64,000 nucleotides of DNA, from the NCBI GenBank assembly GCA_035578155.1, contig JAPWDM010000003.1, forward strand, positions 67,014,142 through 67,078,141, in the 5' to 3' direction. A program made the translations under genes and the position numbers. This document shows positions 10,898 through 22,900 of the stretch, piece by piece. This stretch comes from Brachynemurus nebulosus (Eukaryota > Arthropoda > Insecta > Neuroptera > Myrmeleontidae). The notes beneath the pieces were generated by a model that was given only the letters and a program-made list of their open reading frames with translations, ran no database searches and was not told the origin of the DNA. Positions within the stretch are counted from its first letter, which is position 1. Each line of letters starts with the position of its first letter.

Positions 10898-11706
10898 CAA
10901 GGTGGGCCAAAAGAAGTCATTCGATGTTGTTTGGCTCTCATTTTTTTTTCTAAATGAAAAACTTCGATTCTATTTTTTGATTATGTTTATTTGAACCTTT
11001 AGAAATTTATTGGTCAAGTCGAGAAGATGATATCGGCCAAATGGGCGCCGTCACAACTGATTGCTATACGGGCTCGTTTTATGGCATTTTTCATCACTTC
11101 GGCGAGAACTCATTTCCACCTCAGCGGGTACGTGAACAAGTAAAACTATCGCTTCTGGGGCACCGAAAATCCACGACTGATGCACGAGGAGCCATTACAC
11201 CGGCTCAGAGTGACTGGACGCCGCTGGTCAAACGACAACAGTGGACGGTGCGCGCTATAGGGCCATGTTAACCGAGTTTTTTCTGCCGCAATTGAACGAA
11301 TTAGGACTGGAAGACATGTGGTTCCAACAGGACGGAGCAACGGCACACACTGCGCAAGCCACAACCGATATTCTGAAGGCGGCGTTCCCGGGTCGCAACA
11401 TCTCTCGTTTTGGCGATTTACACTGGCTCGCAAGATCGTCCGATTTAACCGTTCCAGACTTTTTTGTGGGGGTTTTTGAAGTCCCGTGTTTACGTGAACA
11501 AGCCCGAGATCCTGGAAGCCCTCAAGGACAACATTCGACACGAGTGCGAGAATCTGTCGCCCGAAGTTCTCGCCGAAGGGATGAAAAATGCCATAAAACG
11601 AGCCCGTATAGCAAATAAACATAATCAAAAAACAGAATCGAAGTTTTTCATTTAAAAAAAAAATGAGAGCCAAACAACATCGGATGACTTCTTCTGGCCC
11701 ACCTGT
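10898..11706 (+). mobile_element. Mariner-like element with long TIRs
   Basis: It lies between TA dinucleotides at 10896-10897 and 11707-11708. The ends CAAGGTGGGCCAAAAGAAG and (inverted) ACAGGTGGGCCAGAAGAAG begin inverted repeats that match for about 100 bp. The two arms share further homology (around TACGGGCTCGTTTTATGG), broken by a 68-bp block present only on the left. GC content is higher than in the surroundings, as expected of recently coding transposon DNA. Most of the transposase gene is deleted. Confidence 0.8.
11135..11655 (+). pseudogene. Broken Tc1/mariner-superfamily transposase
   Basis: The product would have been a DDE/D cut-and-paste transposase acting on the surrounding TIRs. 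In shifting frames one reads FWGTENPRLMHEEPLH near 11152-11205. After an internal deletion comes a segment with RYRAMLTEFFLPQL, and then MWFQQDGATAHTA (near 11316-11355), whose D is the second catalytic acidic residue. A frameshift in the T run near 11460 separates this from a tail beginning LWGFLKSRVYVNKPEILEAL that ends at about 11655. The N-terminal DNA-binding part and the first catalytic D region are absent. Inactivation is certain; the exact mariner subfamily is not assigned. Confidence 0.85.
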
Positions 11707-11814
11707 TATAATAAATACCGTTATTTGTAATCTAAATTTATTTTGTAGTTTTTCTGAAAAAAATTCCGCCAAGAAAGGTATTTTTTCGGCTTTTAGAGTG
11801 GTCTAACCCCTTAA

Positions 11815-12457
11815 GTAACACAAATTTGTATCTACTACATTCGGCCATTACTTCCCACCGGATAATATTATTTGTCCAAAAAATAAAAAGAGATTTTTAT
11901 TACACTCTAATGAGTTTAGTTTCCCTTATCGTAACGTTTTAGGAGAGATTTCATTTTCATTTCAAATCGGATATGTTGTATATGGAAACATATTATTAGG
12001 CAATGAACCAAAAAACACAGTCAGTGGTATTAAAACGTTTGATTTCAGTTGACAAACAATGTGCAAACGGCCTGTCATTTATGTAAGCAGGCAAAGATAA
12101 GAATTAGTTGAACTGTTGTTATTTCACCAGCAAAACTCATGATTCCCGTTGTCAGTCAGTTTGTCTCAGTACGGTCGATGACGGTACCAGTGTATTTGCT
12201 TAGTCATATTTCCTGCACTAGGATAACGACCACGGTGATGACGACACAAGCAAGCGAACACTTATACTCTCTCTGCGACTGGTACGACATTCATCGTCGA
12301 TGTTATCAAGGAAGTAGCAGAGATATGACGACGATGGTCCAGCAACACTAAACTGACTTAGTGTTTACCGGATGCTCATTACAAGATGTCCAATAACATT
12401 TGTACATGGTGTTTGATATTTAATGTGTATGGGTGGACAATTTTGAGTAGAAAGTTA
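11815..12457. other. No recognised gene; locally GC-richer patch
   Basis: The part at 12130-12350 is less AT-rich than its surroundings and has a 70-codon open frame, but the translation matches no family that could be named. The remainder is AT-rich. Confidence 0.35.
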
Positions 12458-12569
12458 TGCGGCCAATACACGGTTCAACTTGTTGTACAACTTGGTTGGG
12501 TTGTACAACATGTTGAATCGTGTGTGGGGCAGTTGGTCAACTATTTTGATGGTTGCATAAACGGTTGAA

Positions 12570-12595
12570 GTAAAATCAAAATATTTTGATTTTAC
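12570..12595. repeat. Perfect 26-bp palindrome
   Basis: GTAAAATCAAAAT followed directly by its reverse complement, inside the Harbinger element. It could be a subterminal protein-binding site or chance AT-rich symmetry. Confidence 0.7.
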
Positions 12596-12766
12596 GTGGG
12601 CGGAGCAAATGGTCTTTGAACATGTTGTACAGTGGGTGGAGTAGTTGAACAACAAAACCAGTACATATAGGGTGTAAATCAACAAAATATTTACAGCGGC
12701 AACAATTGGAAGTTTAAATATTTGATTTTGTTTGTTATTTCCAATAGCTTGCGGTGATACGGCACT

Positions 12767-13092
12767 TTAAAATTTTAAATCTTCAAAAGAATTTCCCGTT
12801 GCAAGAAACCTTAATGTAATTCCCAAGCGTGTTTTTGCAGAAATTGCATCACGCATAAACGTATCTTCTTTGTTTATTAAAGGTGTTATTTTTACTAAAA
12901 TATCATTAATAATTTCTTCGTTCATTCGCATATAATTTTTGTAATGGTCTGGTTAACATTCACTAATTTTTTTAAATAGTTTTTCATTAGAAAAATTTTT
13001 TCCCAACCACTCTTTGCTCTATTTTTTTTTCGTTCACTCAAGCTTTCTTTACTAATTTCTGCAATTACTGCTTAGGCAAGAATTTTATCCAT
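12767..13092 (-). pseudogene. Harbinger nuclease (HARBI1-like) N-terminal fragment
   Basis: Reading the minus strand from an ATG at 13090-13092 gives about 108 codons, with a frameshift in the A run near 13021-13030 and stops within the frame. The segment YMRMNEEIINDILVKITPLI is followed by EDTFMRDAISA and TRLGITLRFLATGNSFEDL. The last is the hallmark region of Harbinger nucleases (R-L-x-x-T-L-R-F-L-A-T-G). A stop codon follows at 12767-12769, and beyond it the frame still resembles the family (SPQAIG). The catalytic DDE part is missing. In an intact element the product excises and inserts DNA at TWA sites together with a Myb/MADF partner. It is clearly dead here. Confidence 0.88.
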
Positions 13093-13419
13093 AATTTTAA
13101 CGAAGTTCTCTTTTTCAAAAATTGTGAATAACTGAAGTTGGACAACAAGTTGAATGAATAGTTTAATAGTCTATGGCAAACAGTTCACTTTGTAGGTAGT
13201 ACAACAAGTTGAACCGTGTATGGGCCGCATTAGGTTGTGAGGAAACAGAATAAGTTTAAGGAGTGCGGTAAGATAAAAATTTGAGTTGTATCTAAAAGGC
13301 AGATCTGGTTTGAGTGAATTTTGTCCAAGGACTCAGCTCAATTTCCAGCAAGAGGCACAGTTGGAGTTAGGGTTTTACCTGGCCTGAGCAGATAGTCTGG
13401 CTAGCACTGCTCTATTCCT

Positions 13420-13800
13420 GCTTATAACAAATTCATAACCACCGCTACTTTTTATTAGTATAACCAGTAAACCAGCTAAAATCTGCAATATTTTGACAAG
13501 ATGACAAAATTTCTATTGGAAATATTGGCTTTCAGTTTGATAATTTTGTTAATTTTTTTAACAGTTTTTAAGGCACTAAAAATTTTTGGTGAGTTTGATG
13601 AGGTCATCAAATAAAAAAAAATTTTTTCTTTCTATATGTCTTATGCTATGCTTAACTGATTAAATTAACGTAATTTGAATGGGAATTTTTCATTTCTATG
13701 GTTCCGGACCTTAAAAGGAAAACCGGAACCCTTATAATGTCACTCTCGTATTTTACAGAGGTTTTTATTGAAAACTATGTAACGTAAGAATTTTAAACTT
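13420..13800 (+). repeat. Dispersed repeat family B, copy 1 (diverged)
   Basis: It shares the order seen at 15400, 22300 and 52640: a TTTTTAAGGC or GGCACT phrase, AAATTTTT, then GATGAGGTCATCAA followed by an A-run/T-run. No TIRs or coding sequence are visible. Confidence 0.5.
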
Positions 13801-15399
13801 GGCATAAAGTTAGATCTTGATGGTGCGCACATATCTCACTAGACAATGAATACAAAAAAAATTACTTTGGATTAAAATGGGGGAGGAGGGGAATTTGGTC
13901 CAAATGAAAAGTCTTAATTAAGATATCCTATAAGGTATCATTTGGAAGACCTACTTTTAAGTATCATAATAATTCATACTTCTAATTTTTATAATTTTTG
14001 ATCCAGTAGTCTTAATGAAATTGCTAAAAATTTTCAAGAAATGACTGTTCTCCCCTGATTTCCTAGGTTTTTAAAGTAAAAATTTGGATTTTAATAGGGC
14101 TAGTAGATATTGAGTTATGGATTACAGGAAAACTACGGCTTTTTCAAGAATATAGTAAGTGCCTAAAAAAATTTATACTATAAAAGAGAAAACATAGTAT
14201 TCGATTTACTAATTTTTCAGTACAATGCAGGACAATTTATGCATTTTTAAATATACATAAATAAAAAAAATTTCTTAACTATGATATGAAACGAACCAGG
14301 CGACCATCGTTCGGAAATTGAGGGAAAACCGTAATTTAACTCATATTCGAGAAAAATCTGTACAACTCTATCAATATGATTACATGAGTAATGATTTATG
14401 GGGATTCTAATCCACTGCGGCTGGCCGATAAAGCCGCGACATCTATGAACAACTTTTGTAAGCACCGTCCCTAAAACTTAGATGGCCACTGTTGTCTCGC
14501 TGTTGTCGCACAGTACCCATCCTCGAGTCCAAACACACGTCATACAGTAAAGAAAGGATTTCAACATTCACTGATAAACTTAAATACGACCGGTAGCAAA
14601 CAAACATATACATATAAACGTATTTTGTTCCTCATTGAATCCTAAGGAACAAATAAAAGGATGATGATGATGATCGTCATTGACCAACGAACGAACAAGA
14701 GCGATATCAGCTCAATTCAACACCCCCCCCCCCCCCCACTCCTCGCCTCTCGGCACGTAAACACCGAGAGCTAACTATGTATAGTTTCCTGTAGATTGGA
14801 CAAATCTCGTCGTACATATTACTACACTTATTGTAGTTTTGATATTATGTACATGACACACACAAATTCTTCAATCAGATAATCATAAGGTCGTAATGTA
14901 ATGTGGAATCATAAAATTGTACCTACATACTACCTCGTTGTACCTTCTAGAACCCTGGACGGGGTAGGGGGGACGGGACTCTCACTTCATCATAATAATA
15001 AACATGAGAATTTATCGTGCTTGAGTATTGTTAGTTGGTGAATTGCGACTTAGATTGGTAGTGGATGTTTGCAAATAGTACTCTAATTGTACGTTAAATA
15101 AGGATAATAAAGGAGTTGGGCGCCATTTGGGCTTTGGAAGGGTGTTTAATAATAACGTGCAAGCTTGAATAACAGAAGGGAAATTAAAAATTTGCGAAAA
15201 TTTGGAATATTTTGCGTTTAGAATCGATACAGGATAAAGGGAAACCTACGAACGAAACATTAAAGTACAAAGTGTACAAAGTGGTACGGATTCAAATCTA
15301 AAATTTGATAATACCTAATTGAAAGGCCACGAGAAAGTTTGAAATTATCTCTGTTTTGAATAGGATTTTGGCCGCCGGAGCCAGCATTCCGCTGTACCA
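13801..15399. other. No recognised gene; C15 homopolymer at 14723-14737
   Basis: AT-rich sequence with a short GATGAT run near 14661 and a 15-C tract. Open frames on both strands are short and unremarkable. Confidence 0.4.
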
Positions 15400-15835
15400 C
15401 TGCTTGATTCCAATACATGCCTAATTTTGACAATTTTTAAAACATTGAAACATTTTTATAAACTTGATGACGTGATCAAACTAAAAAAGTTTTTTTCTCG
15501 AATTAATTTGATGAAAGTGATTTAAATTAGGGTGACTGGTAAAATTTTGGTGTAAACTTTTCATTTTTACTATGAAAATGACGAAACTTCTGCTTTTTAT
15601 AGTTGTCGTATTACAGGGACCAATCCAAGTCTCAATTAGAAAGGGATCACATCTAGTTCATGACGTCATAGTGCTTTTTATGACATTGCAAAACCTTTTC
15701 ATTTTTACTATCAAAATGTCGAAATTTCCCTGTATTTTTTTTTATTAGCAATTTTACGAAGTCTCAATTAGAAAGAGGTCACATCTCTTTCGTGACGTCA
15801 CAGTACTTTTTCTGATATTGCAAATTAAAAAAGAA
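15400..15835 (+). repeat. Dispersed repeat family B, copy 2
   Basis: It contains CTTGATGACGTGATCAAAC, TGATGAAAGTGATTTAAATT and CTTTTCATTTTTACTATGA. Its second half repeats within itself (GTCTCAATTAGAAAG near 15631 and 15763, each followed by a GACGTCA phrase). This internal repetition suggests a partly tandem family. Confidence 0.6.
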
Positions 15836-16939
15836 ATCTACTTAAGCTATAGTATAAGAACAAATTGGATCGAAATATTTTGATAGAATAAGAAAATTAA
15901 AATTTATCTCTGTCCAGAAGGTGGGGGGGGGGGGTCATGACCTCCATAATTATCTCCCTGTATCCACACTTTGAGCAAATTATTTTGGTCACGTTTCTTT
16001 TAAACAGACTGTACCTATTATACTGAATGTCTTGCAAAAAAAAGGGTACAGAAAAATCAACCACATCAAAAAGAAATACCGAAATTAATACTCCATCCAA
16101 TTAAATTTAAATTACCTTACAAATTTTCCCGACAACATTTTCCTCGGCAACAAAATGGTAAAGTTAATAAAACTGACGTGAAATGACATGTAAAAATATC
16201 TCACTGTAGGAAAAACTAATAACAATTTAAAAAACCAAACACAAGAGGAAAAATCATTTGTGAACCAAATGGTGCAATTTGAGATGAAAATGGTAATTTT
16301 TTTCCACACGAAGGTACCTACTTCACCGACTGAGACTGACTACGATTGCAACGAAAATAAAAAAAAAAAAACGAAATTTTTTCTCTCGGAATAAATTAAA
16401 TAATCATTTATTAAGATTTAAATGGCTCAATAAGATGAATAAATGAACAGTGTTTGCTACCCCCGCCGTTGAGAAATGGAATGAAATTAAGAAAAAGGGT
16501 TACTTTTAATTAAAGAAAATATTGTAATTAGTTAGTGCGGGTGATGCTTCAACGTTCTGAGTCTGTGTACCGTATATACAAGGCAGGTTGCAGCGAAATA
16601 TACAATATTCTACCTCGCTCTGATTGTATTCTTTGCAAATTCGCGTAACTACTGGTTTTGTGCTCTTTGCTTTTTAATATAGAAAGCAATTTATTTCATT
16701 ATCATAAAATAAATATTAAACTTTATATTTTGTGAATTTTTTTTTCTTTTTCGAAATGTGTATGGTACCGTATGTTTTTAAAGTTTTATTCGGAATCCTA
16801 CGAATTTTCAGAGTATTTATTTTCATATAACTGTGCTTACTCTTCCACCAATAGAGTAAAACTTAATCAACAAGTTCTGTTCCAAAAAAATAGCATATCT
16901 TACGAGCATTGTTGTTATCAATAATGAAATTTAACGTCC
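15836..16939. other. No recognised feature
   Basis: AT-rich sequence with a G9-10 run near 15924. No family, TIR pair or plausible gene was found. Confidence 0.4.
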
Positions 16940-17135
16940 AGCTTTTTCAGACAACAGTCTAAAACAAATGCCACCTACATCATTATCTTTCAAACTTTAT
17001 TAATTCAGTCATATATTACAACTTTATTGCATTATGATGTGGGTGGAGAACACGGAAAGTGGTGTAAAGGCTACGATTTGGTAGGTATGTGTTTGTAGCC
17101 GTTTTTTCCACGGTTCCGGGCACAGATGAACAGAT
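16940..17135 (-). mobile_element. SINE fragment (tRNA head missing)
   Basis: It matches the body and 3' end of the SINE at 44147-44445, including GATGTGGGTGGAG, GAAAGTGGTGTAA and TTTGGTAGGTATG, and the terminal ATGCCACCTACATCAT. The match ends before the tRNA-like head. This is a 5'-truncated copy, as expected for LINE-driven insertion. Confidence 0.7.
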
Positions 17136-18669
17136 TAAGTGTACATATAAAAAAATGTGGTTCGAAAGTTGCAAGCAGCTGCATTTTATACTGCTTACTG
17201 ACTAGTCGCCCATCGGCTCTACAAGAGCAAATAAGTATTGTTAGGTGGTGACTATTGATTGTTGGATCGTGGTTACATCATCATTAGCAGATACGTACAT
17301 ATAGTAGTTTAGAGTACGTATACGTATATATACCCGTACCCACCCCGCCACGACAGTCACACATACTAACATCCACTGTACCACACATACAAACACAAAT
17401 TCTAAATATGTATATAACCATAGAAAGTGGGGAGGTTTGCTGCGACGTATGATGATGTAAAATTCTGGCGAGTAGTTTGGCCCCTTGGTTCTGGGTATTC
17501 AGTGTGTTTGATTAAAAAACGTTTTTATCAAATTTTGCGAAAATCACAGATTTCGTTCGGGAGTTAATGTGCTGACGCGCTTTTAGAAATCTCGTTTAGA
17601 TATTTCGTTTAAGAGTTATTATACAATTCTGGGTTCAAATCTCATCACACCACCAGCTGTAACAGCTGAAATTTTCCAAGAAAAAATTCGCCAATATCCA
17701 CTCCTAAAGATCATTACAGAGCACTAGATAATTAAATCAATCTTCATCTTTTCCTTGTACAAAAACCAAAATGTACAATCGATAATTATATACATACATA
17801 AAAAGTCAAATATTATTTTTGCAACAAAAATATGCAAATTACAAGCTGAAAGTACAAATTAAATAAACTAATTTGTCTTTTACCTTTTGTCGTATATACG
17901 TATTTGACGACGATGAGGTTGTCCAACTTAATATATTCTATTTTGACCAAGCACTGACTGACGACACTCCAAGATCAATTCATTCCAATACAACTTACAA
18001 CTCTCGAACCGAATCGGTTTTGTAAAATATATGCAAAACAGGTATACATGTGTAATTAATACATACGAGGTGGGGTGGGAGGTGGGAGGTGGCACAGGAA
18101 GACAATCATTCCTTCAGTTCCCGTTTCCGAGTCAGTGTACGATATTTATTTGTTCCATGATTAGTTATGCAAATAAGTGCCGTTGGTCACAAAGGCTCAA
18201 AATTGTTCTTTACCACGTACCTACCTCGAGTACGAATAGAGTCATCGTTGTGGATGGACAGCATCGTCGGTTCGTGGTGGTCGCCGTTTACTTGGTCTGG
18301 TGCAAAAGGGAAATTACTAATTTCCTTTTCCACCATACATCGAAGGTAGATAGACGTAGCTGGGCTGACTATGGTGGTGGTGTACCACGATTTAACATTT
18401 TCACACAAAAGGAAATTGCCGAGGACGAGGAATTTGACGTTCTAGGTGACGAAAACCGACGTTAGACAAATGGAAATCAACCTGAAGCCACCTTTTTGTA
18501 TGCATAGTTCCTCATATACACAAAATCCTGTGTATAGACACCAAAAGTTTAAAAGGTGTAAATTTCATTATGTAACAAATAATGTGATTGAAAGTATAAT
18601 TTGAACATTGTCGAAAATAAATTGGCCTTAAAAATTACAAAATACAATGTCTCACAAAACTGGTCTTCC
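17136..18669. other. No supported gene; longest open frame of the window
   Basis: A 144-codon frame (18031-18465, plus strand) lies in a slightly GC-richer patch. Its translation has no recognisable domain, and a competing frame on the other strand is of similar quality, so it is not called as a gene. The remainder is AT-rich. Confidence 0.35.
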
Positions 18670-18930
18670 ACAGAGACTTGAGTCTAAAACTGTAACAAAA
18701 ATTTGTTTTGAGATCTCTAAAAACGCGTGAGTATATTAACTGAAACTTTTGGAACCGGCTTCTTTGTTTGTCTTGAAAAAAAAATTAGTTTTTTTGCTAA
18801 AATTTTCAAATATTTTCAGAATTTTTATTACACCATTGTAAAGAGCGGAAAATCAGATAACACAGGTTTTTCAGCTGTTATCTTATGTATACTAGTTTTC
18901 GAAAAAAATTTTTGAAAAATGGGCGTAAAA
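18670..18930 (+). repeat. Degenerate R1 copy
   Basis: The left-block phrase (GAGTCTAAAACTGTAACA for GAGCCCGGGACTATGGCA, then AAATTTGTTTTGAG) and the right-block phrases (AAATTAGTTTTTTTGC, TTACACCATT, ACTAGTTTTCGAAAAAA) are recognisable in order. The (TA)n core and both ends are lost. It is older than the other copies. Confidence 0.6.
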
Positions 18931-18992
18931 CCCTACTACTAACAAATGTTTTGGTATTTTGAAAATTTGATTTTTTGAATTGAATTATGCAG

Positions 18993-19180
18993 AGACAAGG
19001 CAATGTACATAGATATTGACAGTCGTCTTTATAGACAATTGTGACATCATCAATGCTGACAGGAAAACTGTTTTCTGTTAAGTAAATGAATAACATGGGT
19101 TAAATTTTTTTTTTTGACATTGATGACGTCTCAAATGTTTATAATGGCGAGTGTCAATATCTAATTACATTGCCTTGTCT
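18993..19180. mobile_element. Small palindromic MITE
   Basis: Starting AGACAAGGCAATGTACATAG and ending with the inverted form, the two halves match imperfectly over about 70 bp and meet around GACATCATCAATG / GACGTCATCAATG. It is nearly a complete foldback. The target duplication is not clear. Confidence 0.7.
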
Positions 19181-21889
19181 ACGTAATATAATATAATATG
19201 TATGTCGTGCTTTCAAAGTAAGTTTTGGAAAATTCGCTCGGTTATATTGTATTAAATTAAAAAAATGGAAAATATTCATGAATACATGAAAATTTTATTT
19301 TCATGAATATTTGGAAAACATCATAGCTGATTTTTTCAAGGTATAATTTTCTACCATCCATTCACGACTTATATTAATAAAATGGAAACATTTTTCGGGG
19401 AAAATAACAGTTTTATGAATTTTTCCCCTGGAAAATTTATTTGTATTTACGTATTTTTCTATTATTATAAGATCTTGGGATGCCATCTTGTTATAATATT
19501 TTGTTTGTCCTCAAAAACACAAAAATGTCTACATGGTCGATTTTTAAGAATTTTCTTTCGACGTAATATGTTGTGTGTAATGTTATAGATATACTATTAT
19601 ATTGGCTGAATGCCAGTTCTGATAATATTTGGGAAAAAGTAAAAGGAAATACATATATGGGGCCATCTATATATGTACATATATTTACACACACACATAC
19701 ATGTATAATATTATGTCAATTCATTTGTTTCATCTAGTACTCTGAATAGAAAAGTGTAAGATTTGCTTTTAACCTCATGGCCCCATGAATACGAACGAAT
19801 TGATGGCGCAAGTTTTAAGCGCAATAGTTGAATAAATGCAAAATTATCTTTAAGAGAGTTGGGTCGTCACGAAAAAAGGGATAAAATTCAGTTGAAATCA
19901 ACAGAATTGGACAGATTTTGCAATTAAAAAAATTCCGTTGAAGTTTCATGTTGAATAGGAAGTCCACTGTTGACGAAAATGAGGAAAACTGATGTTAAAA
20001 ATTTAAAATTTTACAAAGTAGACAGGTAAATCTGTTTTAATAAGTATGTAGGATTAGAAGATGCAATTCTCGAAAAGAAATTAATTTTAGGAGTAAATGA
20101 ATTTGTTAACGTAGTTGCTCCGAGATAGTCAGGTACAAAAGTAGGTATGTCTCAGCGAAAAAATTTTCTTCTGTCAAAAATTAAATAATGTATTGATATT
20201 CTTCAGTTAATGTATTTGTATACCACTTGTTTTTTTTTTAATTTCCGCGCGCTTATGTTGTAGCAATATAAAGGCATTGTTGAAAAAGTGTTGTAAAACC
20301 GTTATAAAATGATGTTTATAAATTATATTTAAAAAACGGCGTAGTGAATAACTTTTTTATTTCCTATATTAAATATAGGTAGTTTGTAACTTTGTATTTC
20401 ATAACATATTAAATTTTTATCAAATTCCTTTGACACGTTTTCATTTTGTTAACAAAAAAATAGTTTTCCTATAAGAGCCCGTGTTAAAATTACAAAACTT
20501 TGAAATGGTTTTTCTCAAAATTAGGGTGGTCAGTTGTTTTTTTCGGTAAGGACTCGTATTATTAATATTGAATTAAATAAATATCTAGAGAAGTTTCGTT
20601 AAAATCCTTTGAAAAAATCGTTTTACCGGCACAACTACCTTAAATTAAATGAACCGCAGTCTGGGACTCGGGTCGAAAAAGGGGGCCGAGAAAAAGTTTT
20701 TTTTTGCTTGCTGACGATTTTTTTGTCACTGGCCCCGCTGACAATGTCTGAATCAGTGACAAATCACAAAAACCTTTGAATAAAAAAAAATTTAATCGGT
20801 AGGTACTTCTGCAATCTATTTTCTGACGTAATATCAGTATTGAATTTTTTTCGATCAAGTTTCAGTGGCGCTGTTCGGCCCTAACGCTTAATTTTTCTAT
20901 TTTGCCGTCTACAATTTTTGAATTATCCGGTTATTGTACTGAAATCATTTCATATGTCTGTGAGTGTCTGTTTTTCCACAATGATTTTGGTATTCTTTCG
21001 TCTTAAACTCTTGACGGAGTGACCTTCTTTTTGTGCAAAAATCATTATGAATATTTTTTGAATAATAGATTACATATTTTTGAATATATGTGGTTGATGA
21101 TAGACAGACGCTTGCTTCTGATAGATTACTTTAATTTTTCAAAAAATACTATAGACGCTATTTGCATGCGAATTGGTTACAACTTGATACATATTTTTTG
21201 TGTATTTTGTGCATATTTGTGCTTTGAAAACGTTGAAGTAACAGTGGCTATAAAAATTTTGATATTTGTAAACCAAATGTGTGTATAAAAACCTTTTCTA
21301 AATTTTTGTTATTTTTGAAATTTTAATTTGTATGCATGTGTGTACTATATTTAATTTATAAATATTTTGTGGAGAAAATTTTTCTAAAAACCGACATTTA
21401 CTTTACGGCGTAGATACATAAAGTAGAGTCATATAAATTAAATAAAATATTTTCAAACAAGACCTTTTGTACCCTTTTTTGTAACTAATTGCCTGCCAGT
21501 CAAATTATAAAGTTAAGAGTTAAGTAATTAAAATATAATGTAATATATCCGAAAATTTTATGTATACATATGTGTGTAGGTATATATGTACATACATGTG
21601 TGGTATTATTCTTTTAAATATACCAGGTGTCACTGTTCAAAGGTACCATAGCGGTATACTTCTAAAAAACATTGAGAACTCATCTAGAGCTTTATCAGTG
21701 AAAAATGGTTAAATAGCATCGAGTCTAAGAATCACAGACATAGGTACATATTTGATGTTTTCTTTGAGTCTCAGCGAAATCAAGCTTATAAATTTAAAGA
21801 CAGTCCTAGAATTCTACTGATCTGGATTAAATTGTGTACACCTTAAAATACACATTAAATTGTGGGTAGTGGGGATTAACAACAAGGCA
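19181..21889. other. No recognised gene
   Basis: AT-rich sequence. A short inverted repeat around TTCATGAATATT (19270-19312) is the only structure noticed. Open frames of 60-90 codons are rich in F, I, K and N, lack motifs and are probably chance. Confidence 0.4.
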
Positions 21890-22199
21890 ATAAATAAATA
21901 TGAAAAAAATTTGCGTTGTCAACTTTTCATTATATTTAAATTGTTTGAAATTACGAACCGGTTTCGAGCGATTAGCTTATCATCGGGTATCAAACAAGAA
22001 TGAGGGATATGTTTTGGATTACAGCTCTTTATATAAAAAAGCTAACTATGGTGGTGTTACATGTTGTAATCCAAAAGATATCCCTCAGTTTTGTTTGATT
22101 CCTGATGATGAGCTAATCGCTCGAAACCGGTTCGTAATTTTCAACAATTTAAACATAGTGAAATGTTGACAGCGCAAATTATTTTCATATTTATTTATA
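21890..22199. repeat. 310-bp near-perfect inverted repeat
   Basis: The left arm at 21890-22023 and right arm at about 22063-22199 are reverse complements with few mismatches. They share ACGAACCGGTTTCGAGCGAT and GAGGGATAT, and the spacer is about 40 bp. The outer edges are ATAAATAAATATGAAAA and its complement. An 89-codon frame runs across it but is a by-product of the symmetry. It could be a foldback transposon; transcribed, it would make a long hairpin RNA suitable for Dicer processing (inference). Confidence 0.85.
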
Positions 22200-22299
22200 A
22201 TATGGATTTTCACAAAGTAAATCTTTCTAATGTTTATTACTTAACAATAAGGTAATAATTGAGACATTGATATTTCAAAGGGGTGGGGGGCGGGTTCCT

Positions 22300-22900
22300 A
22301 CGTGCCTAGTTTTTGCAATTCCTTTCCAATTTCATCATTCTACCATTTTATTTATGGTCTTTAACGCATTGAAAAATTTTAATAAAAACTCGATGGTATC
22401 ACCAAAATTAAGAACTTCTTTTTTCTTAAATTAAGCTTTATGAAAGTGATTTGAATTAGGGTGTTTGGTTGAATTAACCTAAATTTGGTGTGAACTTTTC
22501 ATTTTTACTATGAAAATGACGAAATTCCTTTTAAAAATACGAAATAATCTGATGGGAGTCATTTTTCTAGTGCTCCTACATGCTTAATTTTGGTAAAAAT
22601 GAAATGAGTGACTTAAAAAAACCTAGAAGTCACGCTCAATTTCCTCATTATATCATTTTATTTACGATTTTTAAGGCGCTGAAAAATTTTAGTAAACTTT
22701 GTGACATCATCAAAATAATAAAATTTTTTTTTGGTCAAACGTAGGTAATTAATTGGTACAGTTAGCGTAATTTGGGTGTGAAATTTCTATTTTTGTTATT
22801 AAAATGACAAAATTCCTTTTAGAAATTGTAAAGTTTTATAAAGTTAGTCCATTGAAAACAGGCATTCGGTTTTCAAATCCATTATTTATCCGGGTACATA
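22300..22900 (+). repeat. Repeat family B, two tandem units
   Basis: Two units about 313 bp apart start near 22327 (CCAATTTCATCATT) and 22640 (CAATTTCCTCATTATATC). Each contains TTTAAGGC-like, GAAAAATTTTA and GTGACATCATCAA-like phrases and ends near ATTTTTACTATGAAAATGAC. Similar units occur at 13420, 15400 and, inverted, 52640. Confidence 0.65.

Larger units (their letters stand above)
10117..11810. mobile_element. TTAA-flanked element carrying a mariner relic
   Basis: TTAA at 10113-10116 and 11811-11814 flank inverted termini: GGGGTTAGGCCACGCTA on the left and, on the minus strand, GGGGTTAGACCACTCTA on the right. The TTAA target suggests piggyBac-like transposition. The only coding content is the nested mariner-like element at 10898-11706, so the host element is non-autonomous. 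Its own sequence (10117-10897 and 11707-11810) is AT-rich. Confidence 0.8.
12458..13229 (-). mobile_element. PIF/Harbinger element, internally deleted
   Basis: The ends TGCGGCCAATACACGGTT and (inverted) TGCGGCCCATACACGGTT form TIRs that extend over about 30 bp. TTA at 12455-12457 and 13230-13232 gives the 3-bp target duplication typical of PIF/Harbinger. The minus strand carries the N-terminal part of a Harbinger nuclease. A perfect 26-bp palindrome lies at 12570-12595. With 772 bp in total, it is a deletion derivative. Confidence 0.88.

Noticed and set aside
11146..11772. 208-codon minus-strand frame over the mariner element
   Set aside because: Antisense shadow of the broken transposase and its inverted arms; the plus strand carries the catalytic motif.
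18031..18465. 144-codon open frame, the longest on the plus strand
   Set aside because: No recognisable domain, unusual composition, overlapping frames of similar length on the other strand, and no conserved start or splice context.
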